Below, in pieces: positions 44,201-52,030 of a DNA stretch of 64,000 bases. Source of the stretch: Anderseniella sp963700885 (GTDB lineage Bacteria; Pseudomonadota; Alphaproteobacteria; Rhizobiales; Aestuariivirgaceae); contig CAVOZJ010000014.1 of NCBI GenBank assembly GCA_963700885.1, forward strand, positions 1 through 64,000. The letters run 5' to 3'. How positions within the stretch are numbered: the first letter of the stretch is position 1; each line of letters starts with the position of its first letter. The notes below the pieces were generated by a model. It ran no database searches and was not told the origin of the DNA. It saw only the letters and a program-made list of their open reading frames with translations. The translations under genes were made by a program, and so were the position numbers.

Positions 44201-45639
44201 ACTGCTTCCTGCGAACCGGGCGCACCTACGTGCTTTTTGGATTTCACCATGTCATTCAGCGCCTGGTACAAATCTCAACAAACTGGGGTTACATGAACCT
44301 GATCTTCGGCGACAGCCGGTGGATTCCCGGGTTTCTCAAACTGGCGGGATGGAAGATCGCGCCCGGCAGGCAAACCGGATCCAATTTCGGGCTCGACCAG
44401 GTGCACGACAATCCGTACATGTGCCACATCGGCGCGAACACCATGGTTTCGGACGGAATCGTGATGTCAAATGCCGAGTTGTCTGCAACCTCCTTCAGTC
44501 TGTCCGACGTGAAGATCGGTGCCGACAACTATCTGGGAAACACCATCGTTGTTCCATCCGGCAACAGGACGGGAAACAATGTGCTGATCGGTACCAGGAC
44601 CATGATCCCAATTGACGGTCCGCTCAGGGAGAACACCGGTTTGCTGGGCTCGCCCGCCTTCGAGATTCCGCGGATAACAGAAGCGGACCGGCAAGCCGCG
44701 TCAAACGATGATCCGGCGAGCCTGCAAGAGCGCCTGTCGCGAAAAAGCAGGGTGAACCTTGCAACCATGTGCACCGTGTTCCTTTCCCACTGGTTTGCAT
44801 CTTTCATCGCGGTGTTCGTGATGTTTGTCTCGATCCTGTATTACGAGCGCCATGCAGCCGCCGCCATTCTCGCGGGCATCTTTACTGTCGCGGTATTTGG
44901 CATCGCCTTCTTCACGCTGCTTGAAAGAGCCAGCCTGGGTTTTGGCAGTCTGAAGGCCCGTAACGTGACAATGTATGATCCCTACTTTCTGTTTCACGAA
45001 CGGCACTGGAAGTTCTGCGGTCATCCTTTGAACAGCCTGTTCCACGGTACGCCGTTACGGAACCTGATGTCGCGCGCGCTCGGTGTCCGTGTCGGTAAAA
45101 TGGTGTTCGATGACGGCGCCAACCTGTATGACAAGACATTGCTGGAAATCGGAGATTTCGCCAATCTGAACAAGGCCTGCATCCTGCAGGGACACTCGCT
45201 TGAAGAAGGACTGTTCAAGTCTGACGCGGTACGTATCGGCAACGAATGTACCGTCGGATCCGATGCCTTTGTACATTACGGCGTTGAAATGCGAAACGGC
45301 TCGACACTTGCGCCGAATGCATTTCTGATGAAGGGCGAAACCGTTCCACCAGGCCAGACCTGGCAGGGTAACCCGGCGAGCCTGGGCGCGGTAAAATCCA
45401 GACCGGCGGCAACACCGGATATCGCAACTTCCAGGAGACCCGCCCGCTACCGCCAGCGTTCCGCCGAAGACAGACGCAGGACGGCCCGCACCGTGCCCTG
45501 GAGGCGAACGCCGGAACCGCAGCCGACCGTTGCCAACGCAATGGCCGGCGGTGCAACCGCCGAGAGGCGCCGCATCGCCGCAAAGATCATGACCCCTGCA
45601 AACAGGAGACCTATGTTCAATGGCCGCAACAATGACTGA
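41254..45639 (+). CDS. Pls/PosA-type poly(amino acid) synthetase: adenylation-PCP-membrane-LbH protein
   Basis: 1461 residues. The adenylation domain (about 60-560) has ISYI-type YIIYTSGTTGKPKGVAID (215-232), FDFSVEELW (263-271), NAYGPTEATVTATL (350-363), RIYRTGDLGRFN, GRIDTQVKIRGYRIELTEIE and A10 NKADRK (550-555). The carrier domain has the phosphopantetheine Ser609 in DDLGAHSLLMARF. After residue 660 come about six transmembrane helices alternating with three left-handed beta-helix (hexapeptide) acyltransferase-like domains near 780-890, 1010-1140 and 1255-1380, then a basic tail. There is no condensation and no thioesterase domain. This is the architecture of epsilon-poly-lysine synthetase (1319 residues), where the membrane part iteratively couples one amino acid. 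The neighbours suggest diaminobutyrate as monomer. Confidence 0.9.
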   Translation: MNAHDFSALAGPCLKLADHGRSAGVEAIQQLPRAAFRTPATVHDPSSDTSAPSVRWSPGERLENLFEDLCDKLALTGEDTSPAAITAGGVYSFRDLDNRANQAARYLRERGVRAGDRVALLLDRSFDTYVALLAVQKLRAAYVPLDKSFPNDRIAFILEDAGARAIISQEVFRQKLTSFQHHKVFIDSESQEIDRHPSSRLQHAECDDAPDQLSYIIYTSGTTGKPKGVAIDQASICNFVRVAAETYGIEKGDRVYQGMTIAFDFSVEELWVPLVAGATLVPASPGTNLIGEDLAIYLRQNRITVMCCVPTLLASIESDLPDLRLLLVSGEACPQNLVDRWYQPGRTILNAYGPTEATVTATLTELYPGKPVTIGKALPTYTIVMLHETEDKLVAHGETGEIGIAGIGLARGYLNRDDLTSEKFIPDFAGLPDNPSKRIYRTGDLGRFNSAGEIEYFGRIDTQVKIRGYRIELTEIESLILQDPTVAQAVVSTFEVAPGHLELVAYCSPRSRGADIDREQILNSLREHLPPYMVPAYLERLDVIPMSTSNKADRKSLPPPTGPRCQASGPRQAPRNQTERLVASALAETLKLTDISVHDDFFDDLGAHSLLMARFCSAIRARITCANVSMRDVYAHPSVEKLARKLDSQITVAEAAGQDEAPYAIPSFLQYCVCGVLQLLTYIVLTLGVAAAAIAGVHWGYAAIGDAGELFRRVLLFVLGFSTAGAIAPVLAKWHLVGRWKPEYIRIWSIAYFRFWFVKLLYDLSPLHLFAGTPLYNAWLRLLGARIGRHAVILSKAPVTTDLFTVGAGSIVRENTMTPGYRAHRNVIETGMISIGADAYVGTGSHLEIDTFIEDGGQLAYSSTLQKGQTIAAGMHFHGTPAVETQTNFNSVEPRRCSSLRRWVYSCLVAAGNLLLASVPIVILFYSYLMLHAFSGARDLNFDEPLRVLAELAPSGAWLSLVIYIGMMMLGIVFLRVVPPVLNCFLRTGRTYVLFGFHHVIQRLVQISTNWGYMNLIFGDSRWIPGFLKLAGWKIAPGRQTGSNFGLDQVHDNPYMCHIGANTMVSDGIVMSNAELSATSFSLSDVKIGADNYLGNTIVVPSGNRTGNNVLIGTRTMIPIDGPLRENTGLLGSPAFEIPRITEADRQAASNDDPASLQERLSRKSRVNLATMCTVFLSHWFASFIAVFVMFVSILYYERHAAAAILAGIFTVAVFGIAFFTLLERASLGFGSLKARNVTMYDPYFLFHERHWKFCGHPLNSLFHGTPLRNLMSRALGVRVGKMVFDDGANLYDKTLLEIGDFANLNKACILQGHSLEEGLFKSDAVRIGNECTVGSDAFVHYGVEMRNGSTLAPNAFLMKGETVPPGQTWQGNPASLGAVKSRPAATPDIATSRRPARYRQRSAEDRRRTARTVPWRRTPEPQPTVANAMAGGATAERRRIAAKIMTPANRRPMFNGRNND

Positions 45640-46360
45640 CATTGGCCTTAATGTCATGTACGCGGGTGCGGACGAAATCATCGGCCGGCTGGGAACAGGC
45701 ACACTTGACGAACGGGAACGCGCGCGTGCCGCCCACATAAGTCACCAGGCCCGCCGCAAGCATTTCATCGCAGGCCGGGTGTTTCTGCGCTACCGGCTTT
45801 CCAGCGCAGCCGGGCATGCTGTCCAGCCTGCAGCCTGGCAATTCGCAAATGGAGAATTCGGCAAGCCACGCGTGGCGCCCGGCATGCCACAAATCAATTT
45901 CAGCATGAGCCACGCGAACGGGATGATCGCCATCGCAACAAGTCCGGCAGCCGAGGTTGGCGTTGATCTGGAGCTTGTAACCGGAACCGGGAACACTGAT
46001 CCGGTGGCTGATCAGCTGTCGCCACGCGAGCAGGCATGGCTGGCACGGCAGAACCAACCGGACAGATGGGTCTCGTTCCTGCAGTTGTGGACTGCGAAGG
46101 AAGCCGTGTCCAAATTGACCGGCACCGGATGCGCAGTGGATTTCAGTGCAATTGAAATTGACGTTGCAGCTGGATCGGCCCGCTGCCGAAACGCTGTGTT
46201 TGCCGGTGGCAATCAGATGAGTATTGATATGGAAACCGTAGAGGCGGAAACCGGTTCGTACTGCCTCAGTGTTGCCCGCATGCTGTCAACATGGTCAGCC
46301 AGTGTTCACTCAAGAGAATTGCTTATGCCGCCCAGTATGACTACGCCGGCGTTCCTGTGA
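45620..46360 (+). CDS. 4'-phosphopantetheinyl transferase (Sfp/HetI type)
   Basis: 246 residues, overlapping the synthetase by 20 bases, with an AGGAGA site inside the synthetase end. The motifs of the two-fold Sfp type are all present: AGRVFLRYRLSSAAG, FGKPRVAPGMPQINFSMSHA, the Mg-binding VGVDLELV (about residue 115) and the WTAKEAVSKLTGTG helix (W157-K160-E161). It transfers phosphopantetheine from CoA to a carrier-protein serine, here evidently Ser609 of the adjacent synthetase. Its last 55 bases overlap, tail to tail, the gene on the other strand. Confidence 0.9.
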   Translation: MAATMTDIGLNVMYAGADEIIGRLGTGTLDERERARAAHISHQARRKHFIAGRVFLRYRLSSAAGHAVQPAAWQFANGEFGKPRVAPGMPQINFSMSHANGMIAIATSPAAEVGVDLELVTGTGNTDPVADQLSPREQAWLARQNQPDRWVSFLQLWTAKEAVSKLTGTGCAVDFSAIEIDVAAGSARCRNAVFAGGNQMSIDMETVEAETGSYCLSVARMLSTWSASVHSRELLMPPSMTTPAFL

Positions 46361-46878
46361 ACCGGCGGCAACAGGATGGTCCTCTGCCGTACAGTTTTTG
46401 AAGCCGCTTTTTTTCGTTGCACAGGTGCGGGTTCAACTTTCTTCTTCTGGACAGTTTTTGAAGCCGCTGCCTTGTTTTGCACAGGCGCCGGACTGGCATT
46501 GTTCTTCGCCAGCGTTGAATAATTCGGACACCCTTCAACGTCCCACGTCTGGCTGCTGTATCCAAGTTTTGCGGCAAGTTTCTTGTCGGTGCCGCTGAGC
46601 TCTGGCCAGGTCATCCGATATGAAGCCGGGTAGCTGGCCGGTTCAGCTTCATCCCAGAGGTGCCTGTTCCAGCCCAAACCGGACCATGCTGCCTTTTCTG
46701 CAGTATTGAAATCACGCCAGGCCGATGCATTCCATGAACACAGGTCGGAGGGGACTTGCACGCCATCATCGGCGCGCGCATGGCCTGACATGGCTGCAAG
46801 AGCAAGTGACAATCCGATAACGAAATTCCGGGTACCGGCAACAGCGTTGCCCTTCAGGGGTAAAACATCGAAGTACAT
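46306..46878 (-). CDS. Secreted protein with Lys/Ala/Val/Pro repeat tail, unknown function
   Basis: 190 residues from ATG 46878. The signal peptide is TRNFVIGLSLALAAMSGHARA. The mature domain contains tryptophan-spaced repeats (CSWNASAWRDFNTAEKAAWS; GLGWNRHLWDEAEPASYPAS; LGYSSQTWDVEGC). The C-terminal third is a basic low-complexity tail with two copies of P-A-P-V-Q-x-K-x-A-A-S-K-T-V. I do not recognise a family. The Trp-motif part resembles small periplasmic domains that repeat a W-x-x-L-G-W unit. It converges on, and overlaps, the phosphopantetheinyl transferase gene. Confidence 0.6.
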   Translation of the reverse strand: MYFDVLPLKGNAVAGTRNFVIGLSLALAAMSGHARADDGVQVPSDLCSWNASAWRDFNTAEKAAWSGLGWNRHLWDEAEPASYPASYRMTWPELSGTDKKLAAKLGYSSQTWDVEGCPNYSTLAKNNASPAPVQNKAAASKTVQKKKVEPAPVQRKKAASKTVRQRTILLPPVHRNAGVVILGGISNSLE

Positions 46879-47139
46879 GACAGTGTTTCTCCACAGGCTG
46901 ATCAGGTAAACGCGCCTGCCGGTTTCACGATAACCCTGCATGTCGCAGTCGCGGTTTGCCGGAGTTAATAGTCCGCAGCGCAAATACCTGTTATAATTAC
47001 TATATTTTGCATATGTGATGGTTCCATTTCGTCAGTCGTGGTAAACGGGACCGGCCGGTCACAAGGTTTTAGGACGGCGTCGGGTCAATAGTTGGTTTCC
47101 TTGGTACAAATTGCCCGCAAATTCGAGGTCTGTAGTCAG

Positions 47140-48054
47140 ATGATTTCTGCAACAAGGAGGCATTCCAGACATCTGGTTGTAGTGACGTTTATTGCTGCCG
47201 GCCTGTTGTTTCTCCTGCAGCCTAGCCCTGGCGCCGGCCTGCATAACGACACCAGGCAATTTACCGATCCTCGGGACATGCTGCCTGAGGACTGGATCGA
47301 CCCTGCAGAGATACGCAGGGCGTGGCATGCTGCCATTGTGTACTTGCCCGACGGAGATCAAGCATTCATCGAAACTTCGGTTTCGGAACTCCAGACAGGC
47401 GAGGTTGCATACGGAAAGAAACTGCCGGCCGTTGTTTACATGCACGGCTGTTCGGGCATTTGGTCCGGAACCCATACGCGCATGCAATTCCTGGCCGGAA
47501 ACGGATTCGTGGTCATTGCACCTGCCAGTCTGGCGCGAAAGAAATATCCGCAATCATGTGACACCGAAACCTACACTGCAGGCATGTACAGGCAAACCCT
47601 GAAGATGCGCCAGGCAGATGCGGGATACGCCATCGAGCAGGTCAGGGAACTGCCATTTGTCGATGGGGACAGGATTGTGCTTATGGGACTGAGCCAGGGC
47701 GGCATAACAGCAGCCACATTCGAGGCCCGGGACAAGCGGCAGCATGTTCGCGCCCGCATCATAGAAGGCTGGACCTGCCATGATGACTGGCCTGAATACA
47801 ATGGTGTGCGTGCACCTGCATCTGAGCCGGTTCTGGCCATGGTGGGAATTGATGATCCATGGTTTCAAACCGAGTCAGTTGGCGATTGTCAGCCTTTCCT
47901 GAACCCACACAACGGCAGTGTCTCGGTTGTTTACAGGGATGCTCCCCTGGCCGGGAGCCATGAGTTGATGGAATACAACAGCCCAAAGATGGAAGTATTG
48001 CGGTTCCTGCGGCGGCATCTGGATTTTTCGGCAGCAGTCAGATTGCCTCAATAA
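47140..48054 (+). CDS. Exported alpha/beta hydrolase (dienelactone hydrolase-like)
   Basis: 304 residues from ATG 47140, a start giving an N-terminal anchor or signal (HLVVVTFIAAGLLFLLQPSP). The fold is visible in LPAVVYMHGCSGIWSGTHTR (oxyanion H-G), GFVVIAPASLARKKYPQSCD and the nucleophile elbow VLMGLSQGGITAATFEAR (G-x-S-x-G with Ser). The expected acid is in EPVLAMVGIDDPWF and the His near GSHELMEY. The cysteine-rich HGCSG and YPQSCD parts suggest disulfides in the periplasm. The substrate is unknown. It follows its own promoter region and ends just before a convergent gene. Confidence 0.75.
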   Translation: MISATRRHSRHLVVVTFIAAGLLFLLQPSPGAGLHNDTRQFTDPRDMLPEDWIDPAEIRRAWHAAIVYLPDGDQAFIETSVSELQTGEVAYGKKLPAVVYMHGCSGIWSGTHTRMQFLAGNGFVVIAPASLARKKYPQSCDTETYTAGMYRQTLKMRQADAGYAIEQVRELPFVDGDRIVLMGLSQGGITAATFEARDKRQHVRARIIEGWTCHDDWPEYNGVRAPASEPVLAMVGIDDPWFQTESVGDCQPFLNPHNGSVSVVYRDAPLAGSHELMEYNSPKMEVLRFLRRHLDFSAAVRLPQ

Positions 48055-48077
48055 TTTGTCCGGTCCAAAACCCGCAC

Positions 48078-49214
48078 TCAGCGATCGAGGATGGATCTGA
48101 TCTCCACCAGGTTGGCGCGAACCCGCAGCATGTAGAAGCCGAGCGTGGTGAGGTGGGTAGGCATCAGCAATCCATCTTCATTGCCGTTTGAAACCACCAG
48201 CGGATCAAGTTCCGCTGCGCTGCGCAGTTGCTTGTCCATGCGATCCCAGATGTCATCCAGCCCGCGGGATTTGACCACATCGGCAAAATCGGCGCGGGTT
48301 GCACGCAGGATGCCGTAATAGGCGTAGAGCTGACCTTGCGAGAACCAGAAAATGTCATCGGCGCGGGTGTCGAACCAGCCGGAATTGTATTGTTCGGAGC
48401 GGTCCTTGATGGCAGCAGATGCCGAGCCGATGTCTTTGGCAATCCGGTCAAAAAACTGCAGCAGGTTGTCTGCTCTTGCATCAAACGTTGCGCTGCAATT
48501 GGCAAGAAGTTCATTGTATCGCTGCAGTGATTTCCGCGCGCTGCGGTAGTAGGACGGTGTCTGGGTGGTCGGGCCAAAAGGTTGCTTGTCGAAAACATTG
48601 AAATACCAGGTGAACTGGTCAAACTGTATATTGCCCTTGGCAAGCTGGAGATCCTTGTCAATCTCTGACGTGCCCCTGGTGCGGCCCAGCGAATCTGCGA
48701 GCTCGATCGCGGTGCGGCTTGCCGCATGGTGAACACCGCGCTGGAAGGCCGCCTTGTTGTCGAAAAACCAGGTTTGGTCCCATGTCAGCGTCCAGAAAAT
48801 GCCCGCCTTGAATATTGGATGGCTGGACATCCACTTGTTGCGGTTGACATTGAAATCGATCAGGTCTGCTATCACCTTGACGATGTTGGAACGGCCACAG
48901 GTCTTGGCGCCGCCTTGGCCGGCCTGCCCGGCGGCCGGCTCATCAGCGGCCCCGGCCAGGTTGGTTATCCTGAGCTTGTCCGTGAAATCGAGATTGTAGT
49001 CCCGTATCCACAGGCTGTGCCAGATGAAGTGCCCGTAGCCGAAAACCACCGGCAAAAGCGCCACACAGATGACGGCGCGAATGATCCAGCCAGACTTCCT
49101 GTACAGGGCATGAATTGCGCGAAAGGGAGCCATGATGGCGCGCCCCAGCACCGCCAGCCAGATTTTGATCATGCGAAGAAGGCGGGAAATCCATTCCAGC
49201 ACCGGATCAAGCAT
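48078..49214 (-). CDS. DUF2333 family protein
   Basis: 378 residues with one N-terminal membrane helix (VICVALLPVVFGYGHFIWHS) and a large helical outer part: NKWMSSHPIFKAGIFWTLTW, TQTPSYYRSARKSLQRYNEL, SGWFDTRADDIFWFSQGQLY, then ILRATRADFADVVKSRGLDD. This is the pattern of DUF2333, a family restricted mainly to Proteobacteria and of unknown role. It is monocistronic here, with a repeat element in the gap to the cytochrome gene. Confidence 0.8.
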   Translation of the reverse strand: MLDPVLEWISRLLRMIKIWLAVLGRAIMAPFRAIHALYRKSGWIIRAVICVALLPVVFGYGHFIWHSLWIRDYNLDFTDKLRITNLAGAADEPAAGQAGQGGAKTCGRSNIVKVIADLIDFNVNRNKWMSSHPIFKAGIFWTLTWDQTWFFDNKAAFQRGVHHAASRTAIELADSLGRTRGTSEIDKDLQLAKGNIQFDQFTWYFNVFDKQPFGPTTQTPSYYRSARKSLQRYNELLANCSATFDARADNLLQFFDRIAKDIGSASAAIKDRSEQYNSGWFDTRADDIFWFSQGQLYAYYGILRATRADFADVVKSRGLDDIWDRMDKQLRSAAELDPLVVSNGNEDGLLMPTHLTTLGFYMLRVRANLVEIRSILDR

Positions 49215-49303
49215 CGTTTAACCTCCGCTGAGCGGGCAGTGTAACTGACAACACCGGCCTGTCAGGAAAATTGCGGCGGTTATCAACCGTATAGAACAGC
49301 TGC

Positions 49304-49415
49304 GCTAGAGCGCTTTCCGAAAAGTGTGAAACGGTTTTCGGACCAAAAAAGCGCGTCAAAACAAAAACTAAAGCGATGTATATGACTCACATCAAACATA
49401 AACCGCTTTAGCTTT
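49304..49415. repeat. Palindromic intergenic repeat, Rhizobiales style
   Basis: The sequence beginning GCTAGAGCGCTTTCCGAAAA contains the inverted pair CCGAAAA (49317-49323) / TTTTCGG (49335-49341). It ends with a second pair, CTAAAGCG / CGCTTTAG-like (about 49367-49411). I recall elements starting with this hexamer-rich palindrome scattered in Rhizobiales intergenic regions. A second, partial copy in inverted orientation lies at 59731-59751. Confidence 0.55.
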
Positions 49416-49418
49416 AGA

Positions 49419-50267
49419 TCAGGGTGACGGCTTCGGCTCGACTGTGCGCAGGTAGGCGACGATTGCCGCAAGGTCCGGCTGCCTGATGTTGCGGTAATAG
49501 TAATAGCCCATCGGTGGCGACAGGCTTGAGCCATCGGGTCTCACACCCCTGGTGATTGCCTGCGTGATGTCGTGATCCGAATAGTCCCTGATACCGTCCT
49601 CGTGAGGGGTGATGTTTGCCGTAACCGCAACACCCCATGGCCCCTCCAGCACCTGTCCGCCGGCGCCAAACTGGGTTTCAAAATCCAGCTGGCCCCTCAC
49701 CAGCGGTGTGTGGCATGACCAGCAGTGGCCGAGCGCGCCGGTCAGGTAGGCGCCATAGCGCACCGGATCGCCTGGCGAAACATCATCAACCCGGGTCACC
49801 GGCGGGCCGTAGGCTTCCGGCAACGGGATGTTGAAGGTGGAGCGAGGGACGGTATTGTTCACAGCGGGCACGGACCGAAGGTAGGCGACGATCGCGCGCA
49901 CGTCGCTATCGGAGATGCCGCGATAGAACTCAAACGGCATGGGCGGTCCGATGATCGTGCCGTCCGGCCGGCGGCCATCGCGGATCGCCGTGATGATCTG
50001 TGCATCGCTCCACGATCCAATTCCGGTCTCGACGTCGGGCGTGATGTTTGGCGCATAGGCCGTAAAGGCATCGGTCTTGATAACCAGCTGGCCGGCGAGC
50101 TCCCTGCCCGGAACGGGGCCTTCCGGCGTCTGCGGCGTATGGCAATTGCCGCAAGCCACGATCGAGTTCACCAGATACCGGCCGCGTTCCAGCGATGTTT
50201 CACCTTGCGAGGCGGTCGCCATCAACACAAGCCCGGCCAGGCCCGCAAGAAACGAACGCATAATCAT
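49419..50267 (-). CDS. Dihaem c-type cytochrome
   Basis: 282 residues with a signal peptide (MRSFLAGLAGLVLMATASQG). There are two cytochrome c domains, each with a C-x-x-C-H: SIVACGNCHTP near residue 40 and GHCWSCHTP near residue 190. Methionine ligands are in GPPMPFEFYRGISDSDVRAI and SPPMGYYYYRNIRQPDLAAI. The two halves repeat the pattern T-x-I-R-x-G-x-R-P-D-G and I-V-A-Y-L-R-x-V. This is the electron-carrier subunit type that serves membrane-bound or periplasmic dehydrogenases (alcohol, aldehyde, gluconate). No partner dehydrogenase lies next to it. Confidence 0.87.
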   Translation of the reverse strand: MIMRSFLAGLAGLVLMATASQGETSLERGRYLVNSIVACGNCHTPQTPEGPVPGRELAGQLVIKTDAFTAYAPNITPDVETGIGSWSDAQIITAIRDGRRPDGTIIGPPMPFEFYRGISDSDVRAIVAYLRSVPAVNNTVPRSTFNIPLPEAYGPPVTRVDDVSPGDPVRYGAYLTGALGHCWSCHTPLVRGQLDFETQFGAGGQVLEGPWGVAVTANITPHEDGIRDYSDHDITQAITRGVRPDGSSLSPPMGYYYYRNIRQPDLAAIVAYLRTVEPKPSP

Positions 50268-50357
50268 ACCGGGTAGTTCCTTCGGATAGTTTCCCTGGCA
50301 AGACGCTAGGTGAAATGCAGAATGCTGTCAAAACCATTTCTGCCACTGGATCGGTGC

Positions 50358-50840
50358 TCACCGCGGCCCGTCACGCATTGGCGGCGGCAATGTTTCGGGA
50401 AGCCCGCCAAGCAATTGCACCGCAGCCTGCATGGCGACAATGTAGCCATAAGGACCCAACCCGCAAATTACGGCTTTTGCGGCTTTTGACAGTATTGAGT
50501 GACGATGGATTTCGTCCCGGGCATGAATGTTGGAAACATGCACCTCCAGGTAAGGTCCGTCGAAGGCTTTCAGGGCGTCATACATGGCTATGGAGGTGAA
50601 GGAATAGCCAGCCGGATTCATGATCAGCGCGTCCGCACCGGCTCGCGCGGCCTGGATGAGATCGACCAGAACCCCCTCGTGATTGGATTGATGAAATTCG
50701 ACCGTTACACCGAGAAACCCGGCGAACTCCCGGCAATTTTCCTCAATGGCAGCCAGAGTTGTTGAGCCGTAGATGTGCGGCTCGCGCACCCCGAGAAGAT
50801 TGAGATTTGGGCCATTGATGATTACCAGACGTACCGGCAT
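50358..50840 (-). CDS. aroQ: 3-dehydroquinate dehydratase, type II (first copy)
   Basis: 160 residues from ATG 50840. Type II motifs are VIINGPNLNLLGVREPHIYG (active-site loop with the catalytic Tyr), FHQSNHEGVLVDLIQ, LIMNPAGYSFTSIAMYDAL and the substrate-binding VHVSNIHARDEIHRHS. It interconverts 3-dehydroquinate and 3-dehydroshikimate as a dodecamer. A second copy lies 4 kb away within the quinate/shikimate cluster, so one probably serves aromatic amino acid synthesis and the other catabolism, or both the latter. The C-terminus (LPETLPPPMRDGPR) is slightly longer than in the other copy. Confidence 0.92.
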   Translation of the reverse strand: MPVRLVIINGPNLNLLGVREPHIYGSTTLAAIEENCREFAGFLGVTVEFHQSNHEGVLVDLIQAARAGADALIMNPAGYSFTSIAMYDALKAFDGPYLEVHVSNIHARDEIHRHSILSKAAKAVICGLGPYGYIVAMQAAVQLLGGLPETLPPPMRDGPR

Positions 50841-50905
50841 GAGCTGCAATCCTTGTGTTTTTTGCTTCTACGGCAATGTAACCGGGACGGGATTACTCGG
50901 CTACG

Positions 50906-51184
50906 ATGCTTGGAATTTGCGAATTAACAATGGCAAGTTCCAGCACTCTGTATCACGTGATCAGGTGCCGACACACATATTCAGTATTTCACGATTTCAT
51001 GTGGATGCCTTCAGCATCGCTGTATTCATTTGATACTGCCAGACACTCGTTAGAATATCCTTTCATGCTCGATGGTCCATCAAAGCCCGAGTGGGGTGGA
51101 TACGTTTTTCGGAATGGAGAGCACGTTTTTCGCGCTGGAGACTGGAGCGACAGGGATTCTCTTGAACCCATAAAGTGGCTCTAG
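50906..51184 (+). CDS. Possible small protein of unknown function
   Basis: In the gap between two divergent genes, a 92-codon frame ends in a protein-like stretch (LDGPSKPEWGGYVFRNGEHV then FRAGDWSDRDSLEPIKWL) stopping at 51182-51184. The first half looks random and the real start may be further in, for example at 51064. No family is recognised. The hairpin at 51197 follows at once. Confidence 0.25.
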   Translation: MLGICELTMASSSTLYHVIRCRHTYSVFHDFMWMPSASLYSFDTARHSLEYPFMLDGPSKPEWGGYVFRNGEHVFRAGDWSDRDSLEPIKWL

Positions 51185-51196
51185 CACTATGAAATC

Positions 51197-51244
51197 GATC
51201 AGTTTTATGGCTTTTGTTTGATTCAAGCAAAAGCCATACTGATC
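51197..51244. repeat. Large inverted repeat / hairpin upstream of a hypothetical gene
   Basis: GATCAGTTTTATGGCTTTTG (51197-51216) faces CAAAAGCCATACTGATC (51228-51244). This forms a 17-bp stem, with a bulge of extra T residues in the left arm, and an 11-base loop. It resembles the short palindromic extragenic elements of Rhizobiales. It lies 45 bases before the start of the next gene and could also act as a terminator for the small frame upstream. Confidence 0.5.
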
Positions 51245-51289
51245 TAGTCAGGAGCGCGTACATGAATTGTCTGCCGGGAGGAGATCACG

Positions 51290-52030
51290 ATGGGGCTTTG
51301 CAGCGATGCACTGATGGTTCTGTTCTATGATATCGCGGGTGATACCACTGACCATGATGATTGGCAGAGCTATGAACACTTTCACGAACGGCTGTCCGCG
51401 CCGGGTTTTATTCGCGCCACGCGCTGGCTGTCTACAGATAAGGCACCCAGGTACTTTATAACCTATGAAGTAACAGACGTGGAGGTTGCCACGTCCACCG
51501 CCTACCTTGACAGGCTCAATAATCCGACACCATGGACCACAGAGTTGATGGGTCGCTTTCGCGGAATGACACGCGGGTTCTGCAACGTAACTGCAAGTGC
51601 GGGATGCGGCCTGGGCAATGTTGCGGCTGTAATGCGCTTTACTCCGAAGGAAGGTTCAAACAGTGAACTGACAGCACAACCATTCAAGAAAGTGCTCCCT
51701 GCGATGGCATCGAGACGGGGCATGGTTGGAGCTCACCTTTTGCAACCGGCTCCACCACCGCCCATGACACGCGAGCAGTCCTTGCGCGGCCCAGACAAAC
51801 CACTCCCCTGGCTGGTATTCGCCACAGCGTACAACGTAGAAGCATCTCGTGCAGCAATGGCTGAGCATCTTGACACTGAGTTCACCGGCAAATTTAGCGT
51901 GCCTGGTGAAGTCAGCGTTGGCACCTACATGCTGCATCACTCTGTTTCGTCTTGTGAGGTCGCGCGAACAGTACCACCTGCCGTTTTTGGACCCAAAATG
52001 CGAGCTCACGAAGGTCCTCGTCTGAAGTAA
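51290..52030 (+). CDS. Two-domain dimeric alpha/beta-barrel protein (EthD-like), unknown function
   Basis: 246 residues with a good GGGAGGAG site upstream. There are two ferredoxin-like units. The first is LMVLFYDIAGDTTDHDDWQS with YEHFHERLSAPGFIRATRWL, the EthD-type pattern of an N-terminal strand followed by W-x-x-x-E/H-x-P/E-R-L. The second is NVAAVMRFTPKEGSNSEL with MVGAHLLQPAPPPPMTREQS and LVFATAYNVEASRAAMAEHL. Proteins with this duplicated layout are usually small-molecule lyases or isomerases in catabolic clusters. It is oriented towards the quinate cluster but convergent with it, so the functional link is uncertain. Confidence 0.6.
   Translation: MGLCSDALMVLFYDIAGDTTDHDDWQSYEHFHERLSAPGFIRATRWLSTDKAPRYFITYEVTDVEVATSTAYLDRLNNPTPWTTELMGRFRGMTRGFCNVTASAGCGLGNVAAVMRFTPKEGSNSELTAQPFKKVLPAMASRRGMVGAHLLQPAPPPPMTREQSLRGPDKPLPWLVFATAYNVEASRAAMAEHLDTEFTGKFSVPGEVSVGTYMLHHSVSSCEVARTVPPAVFGPKMRAHEGPRLK

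Noticed and set aside
41254..45639. Ordinary modular NRPS or siderophore synthetase
   Set aside because: There is one adenylation and one carrier domain, but no condensation or thioesterase domain, and the second half is membrane and beta-helix sequence typical of Pls/PosA proteins.
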